DNA of 64,000 bases from Maribacter sp. GTDB taxonomy: Bacteria; Bacteroidota; Bacteroidia; Flavobacteriales; Flavobacteriaceae. Positions 1-8,767 of the stretch are shown one piece after another. The notes under the pieces were generated by a model. It was not told the origin of the DNA, did not search any database, and was given only the letters and a program-made list of their open reading frames with translations. The stretch covers positions 19,105-83,104 of the forward strand of contig DRFI01000022.1 in the NCBI GenBank assembly GCA_011050675.1. Reading direction: 5' to 3'. A program made the position numbers and the translations under genes. Position 1 is the stretch's first letter. Every line of letters begins with the position of its first letter.

Positions 1-261
1 GCCTTTAGCAATTTTAGTAATAGCCTCTTTTAAGGTAAAATAGCCTCCAAAAATGTAAGCCAAAATATAGAGTCCGAATGGAATGCTTTCTGAAACCTCC
101 GTAAACTTCTCTAACAGAAAACCAGCAACTAAAGTGAATCCACTTAAAATGGCGAAATAAAGTTCGGTGTTCTTTCCAAAAATTCCGTCATGATTGTGAT
201 TGTGATCGTCAGCATCATTGTGATTATGTTGCTTACCTGTATCGGTTGTTATTTTTTTCAT
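1..261 (-). CDS. Heavy-metal P-type ATPase, N-terminal fragment (cut by window edge)
   Basis: The frame is open from the ATG at 261 to the left edge, giving 87 residues of the N-terminus. Residues 11-26 are rich in His, Asn and Asp (HNHNDADDHNHNHDG), as in the cytosolic metal-binding tails of Zn/Cd/Co-type P1B ATPases. Two hydrophobic stretches follow (about residues 33-50 and 60-75). No catalytic motif lies inside the window, so the family call rests on the His-rich tail, the membrane segments and the context: it follows CzcA, CzcB, a PII-like gene and Fur on the same strand. Inferred role: export of divalent cations from the cytoplasm, handing them to the RND pump. A cation diffusion facilitator is the main alternative. 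Confidence 0.6.
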   Translation of the reverse strand, partial: MKKITTDTGKQHNHNDADDHNHNHDGIFGKNTELYFAILSGFTLVAGFLLEKFTEVSESIPFGLYILAYIFGGYFTLKEAITKIAKG

Positions 262-269
262 GTTTTCTT

Positions 270-638
270 ATTTTTATCTTAGTATTAAATAGTGCATTAA
301 TATCCTCAGGAACAGTCATATGCTTTAATGGTGATACATTAATACCATTTATTTTTCCTAAAAGGACTTAATCAATAAATGATTTCCTGCTACCAACAAC
401 TAACCTTACTATTTGGTCTATTAATTCATTGGTATTTTTTTTGTATAAATCCAAACTTTAAAATTAACTAATGTGAATCGGTATGTTTAATTGAATAGGA
501 TTGCCCGATAATAAGTCTTCTTTCTAAATGATACCATGCATTTGGGTAATCCTTTTTAGCTAGAAATTCTTCTTACCTACTAATTTCTTTATAATAAGCC
601 TATTTTAAGTGCTTTTTTATCTTAAAATTTAATCTCAT
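270..638 (-). pseudogene. Decayed DUF3703 family gene
   Basis: Reading from the ATG at 638, the conceptual product keeps the DUF3703 landmarks: an AWYHLERR..IIGQ...HT segment, a central helix, and a C-terminal GINVSPLKHMTVPEDI block. In-frame stops interrupt it after the first dozen residues, shortly before EEFLAKKDYP, after the HTDSH segment and near 368-370. One frameshift lies near 430-450. DUF3703 genes are small, of unknown function, and recur beside metal-resistance genes. The copy sits between Fur and the P-type ATPase, so it was probably part of the same operon before decay. It accounts for nearly all of the apparent gap here. Confidence 0.65.
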
Positions 639-688
639 AATTTTTTTTAAATTGAAATAATCCTTTAAAAGGGTCTGACCTAAGTACA

Positions 689-1105
689 TTATTGTCTGTT
701 ACATTTTTCGCAAATCCCTTTAACAACCATATTCACGTTCTCTGCATTAAAACCATCCGGTAAATTAATATGTGGTATTTTATGCTCAGTCATACAAACA
801 GTTTCATAGCAATTATTACAATGGAAATGCAAGTGTAAATCGGTGTCCATCTCACAATGACAATTCTCTTCACACATTGCATACTTGGTTATTCCCGTTC
901 CATCATCAATTTGATGCGCAATATTATTTTCAACAAAAGTTTTTAATGTGCGGTATAAGGTGGTCCTATCAGAATTATCAAAATATGCTTCAATATTGGA
1001 TAAACTAACAGCTACTTTTTTACCTATGAGAAATTGTAAAACCAACAGGCGCATAGCCGTTGGTTTTACGTAATTGTTCTCCAATATTTGTTCTAAATTT
1101 TCCAT
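689..1105 (-). CDS. Fur-family metal-responsive transcriptional regulator
   Basis: This 138-residue protein has the size and plan of Fur/Zur regulators. An N-terminal winged helix includes the recognition-helix region DRTTLYRTLKTF (about residues 46-57). The C-terminal dimerisation/metal domain has HLHFHCNNC and a final CEKC, giving the paired CxxC structural zinc site plus His ligands. An extra cluster CEENCHCEMD lies between the domains. It begins 4 bp after the PII-like gene and belongs to the czc operon, so it probably senses a divalent metal (Zn, Co or Cd) or iron. Which metal it senses cannot be read from the sequence. Confidence 0.85.
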   Translation of the reverse strand: MENLEQILENNYVKPTAMRLLVLQFLIGKKVAVSLSNIEAYFDNSDRTTLYRTLKTFVENNIAHQIDDGTGITKYAMCEENCHCEMDTDLHLHFHCNNCYETVCMTEHKIPHINLPDGFNAENVNMVVKGICEKCNRQ

Positions 1106-1109
1106 CCTA

Positions 1110-1448
1110 CTATAAATTATAGCGCATTAAGGAATCTCCAGTTTTAATTTGAAAGGCATCCTCTATATCGGCTATATAAATAATGCCATCCCCAGGTTCT
1201 TCGGTTTTAGCGTAGGCTATAATTGTTTCAATTGCCGCTTGGGCTTCCTCATTTTGGCAGACCAGTTCCAACTTAACCACTGGACTATCTGTCACGTGAA
1301 AATCCAGCGACGGTCTTGCACCTTTTGACTTGAATGCGCCAGTACCTTCTGCTTGTGAAAGGGTCATACTTTCAAATCCATTATCTGATAGTGCTTCAAT
1401 GATTCTTTGGATTCGGTTCGGTTTTACAAATGCTTTTATTTCCTTCAT
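1110..1448 (-). CDS. PII-like signalling protein linked to metal efflux
   Basis: The 112 residues match the PII fold. The start MKEIKAFVKPNRIQRIIEAL resembles GlnB. The B-loop region is TEEPGDGIIYIADIEDAFQI (about residues 81-100), close to the TGKIGDGKIFV...VEDAIRIRTGE pattern of GlnB/GlnK. The T-loop (GTGAFKSKGARPS) lacks the usual uridylylated tyrosine motif. A PII subgroup encoded next to heavy-metal RND pumps has been described, and the position here, between czcB and fur, fits it. It may bind ATP/ADP or metal and modulate the pump or ATPase; that is inference. A true nitrogen regulator is less likely because no amtB or glnA is nearby. Confidence 0.85.
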   Translation of the reverse strand: MKEIKAFVKPNRIQRIIEALSDNGFESMTLSQAEGTGAFKSKGARPSLDFHVTDSPVVKLELVCQNEEAQAAIETIIAYAKTEEPGDGIIYIADIEDAFQIKTGDSLMRYNL

Positions 1449-1563
1449 AATATGAATTTTTTGAATTTTTAATCGATTTTGAACCGAGCCTGTCTTCTAA
1501 TTTTCAACTAACTAATTAAGACGATAAACAAACTCGGAATCAAAACCTTTGATTGTTATTGAA

Positions 1564-2826
1564 TTAATGTCCGTGTTCCAGTTCGCCCTTGACCATTTCC
1601 GAAGACAGGTTATAAGCTCCGTTTATCACGACTTTGGCGTCCTTTGAAACTTCGGCAGGCAGGTTGACTTCAACAAAGCCTAAATCAATGATACCAACGG
1701 TTACGGGTATCATTTTAAATTTCATTTTGTTCGCTTCCATTTCTTCATCTTCATCCAAAATATAAATAAAGGATTGCTCGCCTTCTTTTATAATAGCAGC
1801 TTCCGGTACGGCGAAACCCTTTTTTTCGCCCTGCACTATTCGTCCTTGTACGTACATACCCGGCAATAGGTTTTTATCCTTGTTTTCAATGTCTGCCATA
1901 ACTTCCAAAGCTTTTGGGTCGGTATTGAAGGTTTTACCAACAGACCGAACGGTTGCTTTAAGCAGTTCATCTGGGCGAGAGGCCGTGGAAAAATATATCT
2001 GTTGCCCTTGCTTGATTTGCTTTATGTCCTTCTCATATACTTTGAAGTTGACATAAATCTTTGAATTGTCGCTTATTGAGAACATTTTGGATTGTTGTGC
2101 CACGTAATCGCCAAGGCTAATCATTACTTCATCCACATAACCACTTATGGGCGTGGTAATGGGAACAGCGGGATATATCTGGCCTTCCGCCACTTTGTCC
2201 GGATTAATGCCCAACAGTCTCAATTGAGAACGCAAACCATTGACACTGGATGTGGTGGAAAGAAATTTTGACTGCGCCATCTGAAATTCCTTGCCAGAAG
2301 AAACACCTTTATCATAAAGGGTCTGCTTACGCTCAAAATCCTGTTTCAAAAAGACCAGTTCGTCATTTTTTTCCTGATACTCCTGTTGCATTGCAATGAT
2401 ATCTGGGTGTTCTATATAGGCCAGTACCTGACCTTTCGTTACGTTATCTCCAGGGATGACTTTTATAGAACTCACATTTCCACCAACAAACGGACTGATA
2501 TTTGCCTTATCCTGTGGGAAAAGCTCCAGCGTACCTGTTACCTTAATATTGTTTCCTAAATTGCGTTCCTCCAAAGGTTTCATTTCCAAACCGATCGTTT
2601 CGACCTGTTGCTTTGAAAATTCGACAACGCCTTCTTCCTCGCTGTGACCACCTTCTTCTCCTCCACCTTCAACGTGGCCTTCTTCGCCGTGTGCATCTTC
2701 CCCATCTTTATTGTTTTTTGATACGCCTTCAGCTTCGTTATGTCCAAGTTCAGATTTTTGGGCATCGTTACAGCTTATAAACATAAGTGTAAATAATACG
2801 GTACTTACTAATAGTATATTCCTCAT
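1564..2826 (-). CDS. czcB: CzcB-type RND periplasmic adaptor lipoprotein
   Basis: The start was set at the ATG at 2826, because it begins MRNILLVSTVLFTLMFISCN, a signal peptide with a lipobox (FISC). An ATG 48 bases further upstream would bury that signal. After the lipidated Cys comes a His/Glu/Gly-rich stretch (about residues 25-65), probably metal-binding. Then come the membrane-fusion-protein parts: barrel-sandwich halves (VGGNVSSIKVIPGDNVTKGQVLAYI, split by a coiled hairpin; PITTPISGYVDEV), a beta-barrel and a C-terminal membrane-proximal domain ending HGH. It bridges inner- and outer-membrane pump parts. It lies 17 bp from the czcA-like gene. Confidence 0.9.
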   Translation of the reverse strand: MRNILLVSTVLFTLMFISCNDAQKSELGHNEAEGVSKNNKDGEDAHGEEGHVEGGGEEGGHSEEEGVVEFSKQQVETIGLEMKPLEERNLGNNIKVTGTLELFPQDKANISPFVGGNVSSIKVIPGDNVTKGQVLAYIEHPDIIAMQQEYQEKNDELVFLKQDFERKQTLYDKGVSSGKEFQMAQSKFLSTTSSVNGLRSQLRLLGINPDKVAEGQIYPAVPITTPISGYVDEVMISLGDYVAQQSKMFSISDNSKIYVNFKVYEKDIKQIKQGQQIYFSTASRPDELLKATVRSVGKTFNTDPKALEVMADIENKDKNLLPGMYVQGRIVQGEKKGFAVPEAAIIKEGEQSFIYILDEDEEMEANKMKFKMIPVTVGIIDLGFVEVNLPAEVSKDAKVVINGAYNLSSEMVKGELEHGH

Positions 2827-2842
2827 TTCTCTTTTTTTAAGG

Positions 2843-5800
2843 TTATAAATTGCCCAATTGATATTGCAAATCAATGGTCTGCTGGTTATACTGATTTATA
2901 TATTGTAAATGGTTTTGTTTTATCCGGATGGCGCTGTTGAGTATCGTGATATAGTTCACATAATCAATTTCACCTTCTTTAGAGGCCAGTTCTGCCGTAG
3001 CGATTTGCTGTTCTGCCAAAAGCAATGCGCCTTCCTCATAATAGGAAAGGGTTTTCTTGGTCTTTTCCAGTGATTTTAATAGTTGGGAAACCCTACTTTC
3101 GGTCATTGCTTTTTGTTCGAGATATTGGTTCTCGGCAACCATAGCATCTGCCTTGGCAGCCTTTACCCTTGATTTCTGTGGAAAGAACCAAAGCGGTATA
3201 CTAATACCGGCTTGATATGCGCTAAAGCCAGACACATCATTGTACTTCAATTTATCATAACTTATGCTGAATTTTGGTAAGAACTCGGATTTTTCAACAC
3301 CTATATTCGCTTTGCTTACTTCGGTATTTTGCATGGCATATTGAAGCAAAGGGTTATTGACTGCGGAAGCCGAATCCAAATTTGCCAAAAAATCCATTGG
3401 TTCATAGGTCAAATTCACAGTTTCAATTTCTTGTTCAATGCCCAAATACTGCTTTAAAGCTCTTTTTGCAATTTCAATATCATCATAGGCTTGTTGTCTT
3501 AATACTTGAATCTGCTGATATTCGGAAGAAGCCGCAATAAATTCCAGCTTGCCCGTTTCCCCTGTGTCATAGCGTAATTCGGCAGCCGTCCTAAAGTTGG
3601 CATAAATACTGTCCAACTGTTCCGCAAAACGCAATTGTGCCTTGTTATAATTGATAAGGTCATACGCCTGCATCACATTACGAATCAATTGCTGCTCATT
3701 GACAGCATAGAATTTTTTGCCCAATTTAACCCGTTCTTTGTAGAACTTGTTTTTTGAAAAACCCGAAAGCAAATCAATATTGCCCTGTTGTACGCCATAG
3801 GTACGCAATATTCCTTGTTGCACCCCTTGGTCTTCTCTACCGGTATATAAAGAGGTGCTCCCTAAATCAAAACTTGTTCCTTCCATAGCCTGTTCTCTTT
3901 CGATTAAAGCTTGACTTTCCTTTAGGGAAGGATAATTTTCCTTGGCCATAGATATGGCTTCTTCCAAAGTAATTGTTTGAGCCATCTGGCTATTCTGCGC
4001 AGTAGCGGAATTTGAGGTTAAAAAGCCTCCCAAACTCAATAATACAATAATAACCGTTGTACTTTTCTTAACGTAACTTACATATCCACCATTGTCCTTC
4101 TTTTCTTTTCGGGATTCAAGCCAATAGTATAATACGGGGAGAACCACAAGCGTTAAAAACGTCGCTGTAAGTAATCCACCAATAACCACCGTTGCCAATG
4201 GTCGCTGCACTTCTGCCCCGCCAGAGGTAGAAATAGCCATTGGGATAAAGCCCATAATGGCTGCCGTTGCCGTAAGCAAAATGGGACGTAAGCGTTCGTG
4301 CGTTGCTTCGTATATTCGTTTTTTTAAATCTGTCATTCCACTTTCTTTTAATTCGTTGAATTTGTTTATCAGTACCAGTCCGTTTAAAACCGCAACTCCA
4401 AAGAGGACAATAAAACCAACCCCTGCCGATATACTAAAAGGCATTCCTCGTATCAATAGTGCAAAGACTCCTCCAATGGCAGCCAAAGGCACTGCCATAT
4501 AAATCATTAGGGATTGTGAGAACGAACTCAAGGCAAAATAGAGCAGTATGAATATTAGGAAAAGCGCGATAGGCACTACAATCATCAATCTGTCTGAAGC
4601 ACGTTGAAGGTTTTCGAAAGAACCTCCGTAGGTTACAAAATAACCAGGTGGCAGTTTCACTTCCGTTTCCAATTTTTGCTGAATTTCCTCGACCATCGAT
4701 TTTACATCGCGCCCACGAACATTGACCCCAACCGAAATACGACGGGAGGTATTGTCCCTTGAAATCTGCATCGGCCCGGGCTTATAGCTGATATCTGCTA
4801 CCTCCTTTAAAGGCACTTGCGCTCCGTTTGGCAGGTCTATATAAAGATTTTTAAGGCTATTGATGTCCTGTCTAAACTCCTTTGCCAATCGGATGACCAC
4901 ATCGAACCGTTTTTCGCCCTCAAAAATCACACTCGCCTGTTCTCCAGAAAATGAAGCACTCACATAATCGTTCAGCTTGTCAACGGTTACACCGTATTGT
5001 GCCATTTTTGCCCGGTTATACACCACCGTCATTTGTGGCAAACCGCTTGTAGCTTCCACATTGAGGTCTGCCGCTCCGGGAACGGTTCTGATGACCGCTG
5101 CGATTTCCTGTACCTTGTCTGCCAAAACGCCCAAATCTTCCCCATATAGTTTAATGGCAACATCTTCTCGGACACCCGTCAATAATTCATTAAAACGAAG
5201 TTCTACAGGTTGGGTAAATACGAAGTTTACGCCGGGAACGACTGAAATTTTTTCTTGAATTTTTTCTATAAGTTCTTCTTTACTATCTGCGGAAATCCAT
5301 TTACTCTTATCTTTTTCAAGAATAATATAACTATCCGCAATGTCCATAGGCATCGGGTCTGTCGGTATTTCGGCCACACCAATTCTTGAAATTACCGTTT
5401 TTACTTCTGGAAATTCATTGATTAAATTTTGAAGTTTTTTTGAAGCCTCAATGGATTCTGTAAGACTGCTTCCCGGTTTTATCAACGCTTGAAACGCAAT
5501 ATCGCCCTCATCAAATTTTGGGATAAATTCGCCACCCATATTACTAAAAATAAATCCCGCAATCATAAGCAAGGCAACAGCGCCTATAACGACTCCAGCT
5601 CGAAAACGAAGTGCAAAATTCAGCAATGGCACATACCCTCTGTTTAAACCGGACATTATTTTATCACTGAACCTATCAATCTTGTTTTCAAATTTGGCAA
5701 ACCAACTATTCTGATTTTTAGCAGGTTTTAGAAACATCGCCGAAACCATCGGAACATACGTAAGACAAAGAATAATCGCTCCTAAAACGGCAAATCCGAA

Positions 5801-7243
5801 CGTAAACGCCATAGGACGGAACATTTTTCCTTCAACGCCTGTTAAGAACAAAATGGGAGTAAATACAATAAGTATAATAAGCTGTCCAAAGAATGCCGAA
5901 TTCATCATCGTACTTGCCGATTCATACGCTATTTCATCCATTTCAGACTGGTCAATGGCGGTTGTGGTTTTTTTCATCCGTTGATGAATGTGAAATACCA
6001 TTCCTTCCACAATGATTACCGCACCATCCACGATGATACCAAAATCGATCGCACCCAAGGACATTAAATTCGCCCATACTCCAAATTGTTTCATCAAAAT
6101 AAATGCGAAGAGCAATGATAAAGGGATCACCGAAGCGGTAATTAATCCGCCACGGAAACTTCCCAAAAGCAAGACAAGCACAAAAATCACAATCAATGAA
6201 CCTTCAATAAGGTTTTTTTCAACGGTACTTGTGGTTCTTCCAATGAGTTCACTTCGGCTTAGAAATGTATCTATGTAAACGCCTTCAGGTAAGGATTTCT
6301 GTATTTCTACAATGCGCTTCTCCACATTTTCGACTACGTTGCCAGGGCTTTCGCCTTTCAGCATTAAAATTTGTCCACCAACGGTTTCGTGTCCATCTTG
6401 GGTAAACGCACCATAACGCACTTGATTACCATAGCCTACTTTTTCGGCGACATCCCGTATTAGAACAGGGCTTCCGTTTTGTGTGGTTACAACTGTATTT
6501 TCCAAATCTTCAATACTACGTGCCAAACCTTCTCCACGGATAAAATTAGCTTGGTGGTTTTTTTCTATATATGCACCACCAGTATTGGCATTATTTACCT
6601 TCAATGCTTCAAAAACCTGATTCATTGTAATACCGAAACTTTTTAGTTTATCAGGGTTAATGGCAACTTCATACTGCTTTACATAACCACCAAATGCATT
6701 TACCTCGACCACTCCGGGGACTAATGCCATTTGCCGTTTTACAATCCAATCTTGGATGGTGCGAAGCTCCATGGCGTCATATTTGTCTTCATAGCCCTTT
6801 TTTAATTTTAAGGTGTATTGGTAGATTTCGCCTAGCCCTGTAGTTATTGGTGCCATAAATGGCGTGCCGAAGCCTTCGGGGATTTCTCCAGCAACTTCGG
6901 TTAATTTCTCTTGTACCAATTGCCGGGGAAGATAAGTGCCTGCCTCGTCCTTAAAGACAATGGTAACCACGGACAGCCCAAAACGGGATACGGAACGCAG
7001 CTCGATAACATCAGGAAGATTGGCCATTGCCAATTCTACGGGATAGGTAACAAATTGCTCAATATCTTCAGTACCTAAATTTGGGGCAACTGTAATAACC
7101 TGTACTTGATTGTTGGTAATATCGGGTACAGAACCCAGATTTATGGTGGCCATAGACCAAATGCCTGTACCCACAAGAGCCACTATAAAGAGACCAATAA
7201 TAAACTTGTTATTAATGGAAAATGAAATGATTTTGTTAATCAT
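2843..7243 (-). CDS. czcA: CzcA-type heavy-metal RND pump fused to a TolC-like channel
   Basis: This 1466-residue protein joins two proteins that are usually separate. Residues 1-1040 are an RND proton/cation antiporter with twelve membrane segments and two periplasmic loops. The TM4 signature DFGIIVDGAVIIVEG matches the DFGxxxDGAxxxxE pattern of the Zn/Co/Cd (HME1/2) class, not the Cu/Ag class. At about 1055-1078 there is a signal-peptide-like segment (basic KK, hydrophobic core, SATAQ). Residues 1080-1466 form an outer-membrane-factor domain with long coiled helices (TLEEAISMAKENYPSLKESQ). Such fusions are known in Bacteroidota. The internal signal suggests cleavage so the C-terminal part can reach the outer membrane, but that is inference. 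The stop overlaps the upstream region of czcB. Confidence 0.92.
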   Translation of the reverse strand: MINKIISFSINNKFIIGLFIVALVGTGIWSMATINLGSVPDITNNQVQVITVAPNLGTEDIEQFVTYPVELAMANLPDVIELRSVSRFGLSVVTIVFKDEAGTYLPRQLVQEKLTEVAGEIPEGFGTPFMAPITTGLGEIYQYTLKLKKGYEDKYDAMELRTIQDWIVKRQMALVPGVVEVNAFGGYVKQYEVAINPDKLKSFGITMNQVFEALKVNNANTGGAYIEKNHQANFIRGEGLARSIEDLENTVVTTQNGSPVLIRDVAEKVGYGNQVRYGAFTQDGHETVGGQILMLKGESPGNVVENVEKRIVEIQKSLPEGVYIDTFLSRSELIGRTTSTVEKNLIEGSLIVIFVLVLLLGSFRGGLITASVIPLSLLFAFILMKQFGVWANLMSLGAIDFGIIVDGAVIIVEGMVFHIHQRMKKTTTAIDQSEMDEIAYESASTMMNSAFFGQLIILIVFTPILFLTGVEGKMFRPMAFTFGFAVLGAIILCLTYVPMVSAMFLKPAKNQNSWFAKFENKIDRFSDKIMSGLNRGYVPLLNFALRFRAGVVIGAVALLMIAGFIFSNMGGEFIPKFDEGDIAFQALIKPGSSLTESIEASKKLQNLINEFPEVKTVISRIGVAEIPTDPMPMDIADSYIILEKDKSKWISADSKEELIEKIQEKISVVPGVNFVFTQPVELRFNELLTGVREDVAIKLYGEDLGVLADKVQEIAAVIRTVPGAADLNVEATSGLPQMTVVYNRAKMAQYGVTVDKLNDYVSASFSGEQASVIFEGEKRFDVVIRLAKEFRQDINSLKNLYIDLPNGAQVPLKEVADISYKPGPMQISRDNTSRRISVGVNVRGRDVKSMVEEIQQKLETEVKLPPGYFVTYGGSFENLQRASDRLMIVVPIALFLIFILLYFALSSFSQSLMIYMAVPLAAIGGVFALLIRGMPFSISAGVGFIVLFGVAVLNGLVLINKFNELKESGMTDLKKRIYEATHERLRPILLTATAAIMGFIPMAISTSGGAEVQRPLATVVIGGLLTATFLTLVVLPVLYYWLESRKEKKDNGGYVSYVKKSTTVIIVLLSLGGFLTSNSATAQNSQMAQTITLEEAISMAKENYPSLKESQALIEREQAMEGTSFDLGSTSLYTGREDQGVQQGILRTYGVQQGNIDLLSGFSKNKFYKERVKLGKKFYAVNEQQLIRNVMQAYDLINYNKAQLRFAEQLDSIYANFRTAAELRYDTGETGKLEFIAASSEYQQIQVLRQQAYDDIEIAKRALKQYLGIEQEIETVNLTYEPMDFLANLDSASAVNNPLLQYAMQNTEVSKANIGVEKSEFLPKFSISYDKLKYNDVSGFSAYQAGISIPLWFFPQKSRVKAAKADAMVAENQYLEQKAMTESRVSQLLKSLEKTKKTLSYYEEGALLLAEQQIATAELASKEGEIDYVNYITILNSAIRIKQNHLQYINQYNQQTIDLQYQLGNL

Positions 7244-7269
7244 GGAAAAAAATATTAATTCAGTTTAAA

Positions 7270-7329
7270 CATCGCATTGCAAAAAATGCAATGCGTTCAT
7301 AATGCGATGCTTACTTTGAAAGGCATCGC
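7270..7329. promoter_or_regulatory. Overlapping inverted repeats in the czcA leader
   Basis: Three pairings share the same bases. CGCATTGCA at 7273-7281 pairs perfectly with TGCAATGCG at 7287-7295 across an A-only loop. CATCGCATT at 7270-7278 also pairs with AATGCGATG at 7301-7309. GCGATGC at 7304-7310 pairs with GCATCGC at 7323-7329. The first and second, and the second and third, are mutually exclusive. The element lies in the 117-bp space between the HYC-like gene and czcA, so it could be an attenuator, an RNA switch or a processing site, or a DNA operator. Confidence 0.5.
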
Positions 7330-7360
7330 GTAAGGATTTGCTATCCTAAAAAAAACTGAA

Positions 7361-7756
7361 TTATACTTTCGGGGGTTGGAATAGGGATTCCAAATATCTG
7401 GAAGGGAAGTTTACTTTATGTAAGTTAAACTGTTCTTTTTCTTTAAACTTTAGTCGATTGGTCAAAACCGAATTATTGTTCGCAATAATTAATACTAAAG
7501 GATGACAACATTGATTATGGGAATGTAGTGGTGTATTCTCTTTATCTGGGTTATTATGATGCCTTTCATTTTTCGCATCATTGTCAATGTAATCTTCAAC
7601 TACATATCCAAAAAAAGAGTCGCCATAAACTTTATGGTCTTGATAATGGGTAATAATACTTGAAATTTCTTTAATTGGCCCACAAAAGTCCATATCTATG
7701 CTAATCCCTTGAAAAAAGAATAAAATTGACATTGATATGGAAAAGAGTATTTTCAT
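7361..7756 (-). CDS. Small secreted His/Cys protein, HYC/CC/PP-like
   Basis: The protein has 131 residues. The N-terminal hydrophobic segment (residues 1-20) looks like a signal peptide. Just after it comes DMDFCGP, then a His/Asn-rich stretch RHHNNPDKE...HSHNQCCHP with a CC pair, and a C-terminal FQPPKV. The layout (one early Cys, a CC pair in the middle, PP near the end) matches two other small proteins in the window at 26647 and 27338. All three lie beside RND pump or regulator genes. A periplasmic metal-binding accessory is a reasonable inference, but no activity is known to me. The TGA ending the upstream regulator frame overlaps its ATG. Confidence 0.7.
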   Translation of the reverse strand: MKILFSISMSILFFFQGISIDMDFCGPIKEISSIITHYQDHKVYGDSFFGYVVEDYIDNDAKNERHHNNPDKENTPLHSHNQCCHPLVLIIANNNSVLTNRLKFKEKEQFNLHKVNFPSRYLESLFQPPKV

Positions 7757-8325
7757 AAAGTTTTACAAAAATACAATTTAATCGATGCAATGGTTGTGCA
7801 AAGATTTACGTTTCTTATTAGTGCTTTTTTTAATTCCGAAGGTGTCATTCCTATCAGCTTTTAAAATTGAATGCTTAAATAAGCTACACTATTGTAATTT
7901 ATCTTAAAGGCAATTACACTTAATGTAAGCACATCGTACGATTACAATTCCTTAACGCACTCCATTTTTTTTAGATATTACTGTATTGCTCAGATGTGAT
8001 ACTTCTACTGATGAAAATAGTATACTTAAATATTTATAATTAACATGAATATTTTGTCCTATATAATCTGCCCATTTAAAATCCAAGTCTTCCGAAGAAT
8101 GAAAGATTTCATCTACAACAAGTGTTTTCATTTGTTCAATAAGTTGGCTTTTACGATTGTAAATCAAACTAAATACTGAATTTTGAAGCGCTTTGAAAAA
8201 CCATTTTTGGTCTGGACATTTAATGAAGAAACTAATTTGACCTCTCCCAATTTGATAGATATATACGGTATTTCAAATTGTTCAAAAATATTAGATACTA
8301 CCGAGATACATCTTGGGCAGACCAT
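7753..8325 (-). pseudogene. Decayed HMA-like/AraC-family regulator
   Basis: Pieces of one regulator occur in order on the minus strand. From 8325 to 8164 is an HMA-like domain (MVCPRC, then FEIPYISIKLGEVKL). From about 8167 to 7952 is a linker and first helices (KWADYIGQNIHVNYKYLS). From 7951 down to 7753 is the AraC C-terminal helix-turn-helix: YDVLTLSVIAFKINYNSVAY and KLIGMTPSELKKAL. In-frame stops fall after KEL and after SIQF, and frameshifts occur near 8164 and 7955. A stop also precedes the first MVC codon, so the start is lost. It closely parallels the intact gene at 27931-28512 and probably once controlled the czc set. Confidence 0.75.
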
Positions 8326-8375
8326 ATTTTATAGATGGACGGCATTGGACATATTTTATAATTAAAATATAATAG

Positions 8376-8540
8376 TCAAATTTTGATGCCTTTAATTGAA
8401 AAGTAAAAGAACAACAGAACGGTTAAAAGAAACAATAATACAATAGCAAGTATCCCTAACGTTTTATCTTTCTTACTAATAGGATATTTGATTTTTTTTC
8501 TTCTTTCCTCCTTCCTTCTTATTCTACGATTATCACTCAT
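8376..8540 (-). CDS. Small basic single-pass membrane protein
   Basis: Starting at the ATG at 8540 the product is 54 residues: a strongly basic N-terminus (RRIRRKEERRKKIKYP) followed by one hydrophobic helix of about 22 residues (LGILAIVLLFLLTVLLFFYF) and a short tail. A GTG 18 bases upstream is a less likely start. I recognise no family. The charge distribution is what one expects of a real positive-inside membrane peptide. It lies between the DUF305 gene and the decayed regulator on the same strand. Confidence 0.45.
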   Translation of the reverse strand: MSDNRRIRRKEERRKKIKYPISKKDKTLGILAIVLLFLLTVLLFFYFSIKGIKI

Positions 8541-8767
8541 ATTTTTCTTCGCGCACAATTTAATATATCTTCAATATACTATTAAGTTGTCTAGGTTTGG
8601 GTCGCGATTCATGTTAGTCCAGTGATTAAAAAAATGGATTTATTTCCATATTTACCTCTATTACATATAACTGATTTTTTGACTTTAATAAAAAACTTTC
8701 TGATTTTAAATTCTAGTAGTTACACTTCTTTAATACGGTTATATATAAAGATGGAAATAGCATGAAA

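Noticed and set aside
2580..2765. Basic 61-codon frame on the minus strand
   Set aside because: It overlaps the His/Glu-rich part of czcB in another frame; its Lys-rich look comes from the GAA/GGA-rich codons of that gene.
8183..8365. Open frame on the plus strand, 60 codons
   Set aside because: It is antisense to the HMA-like part of the decayed regulator and has no family features.
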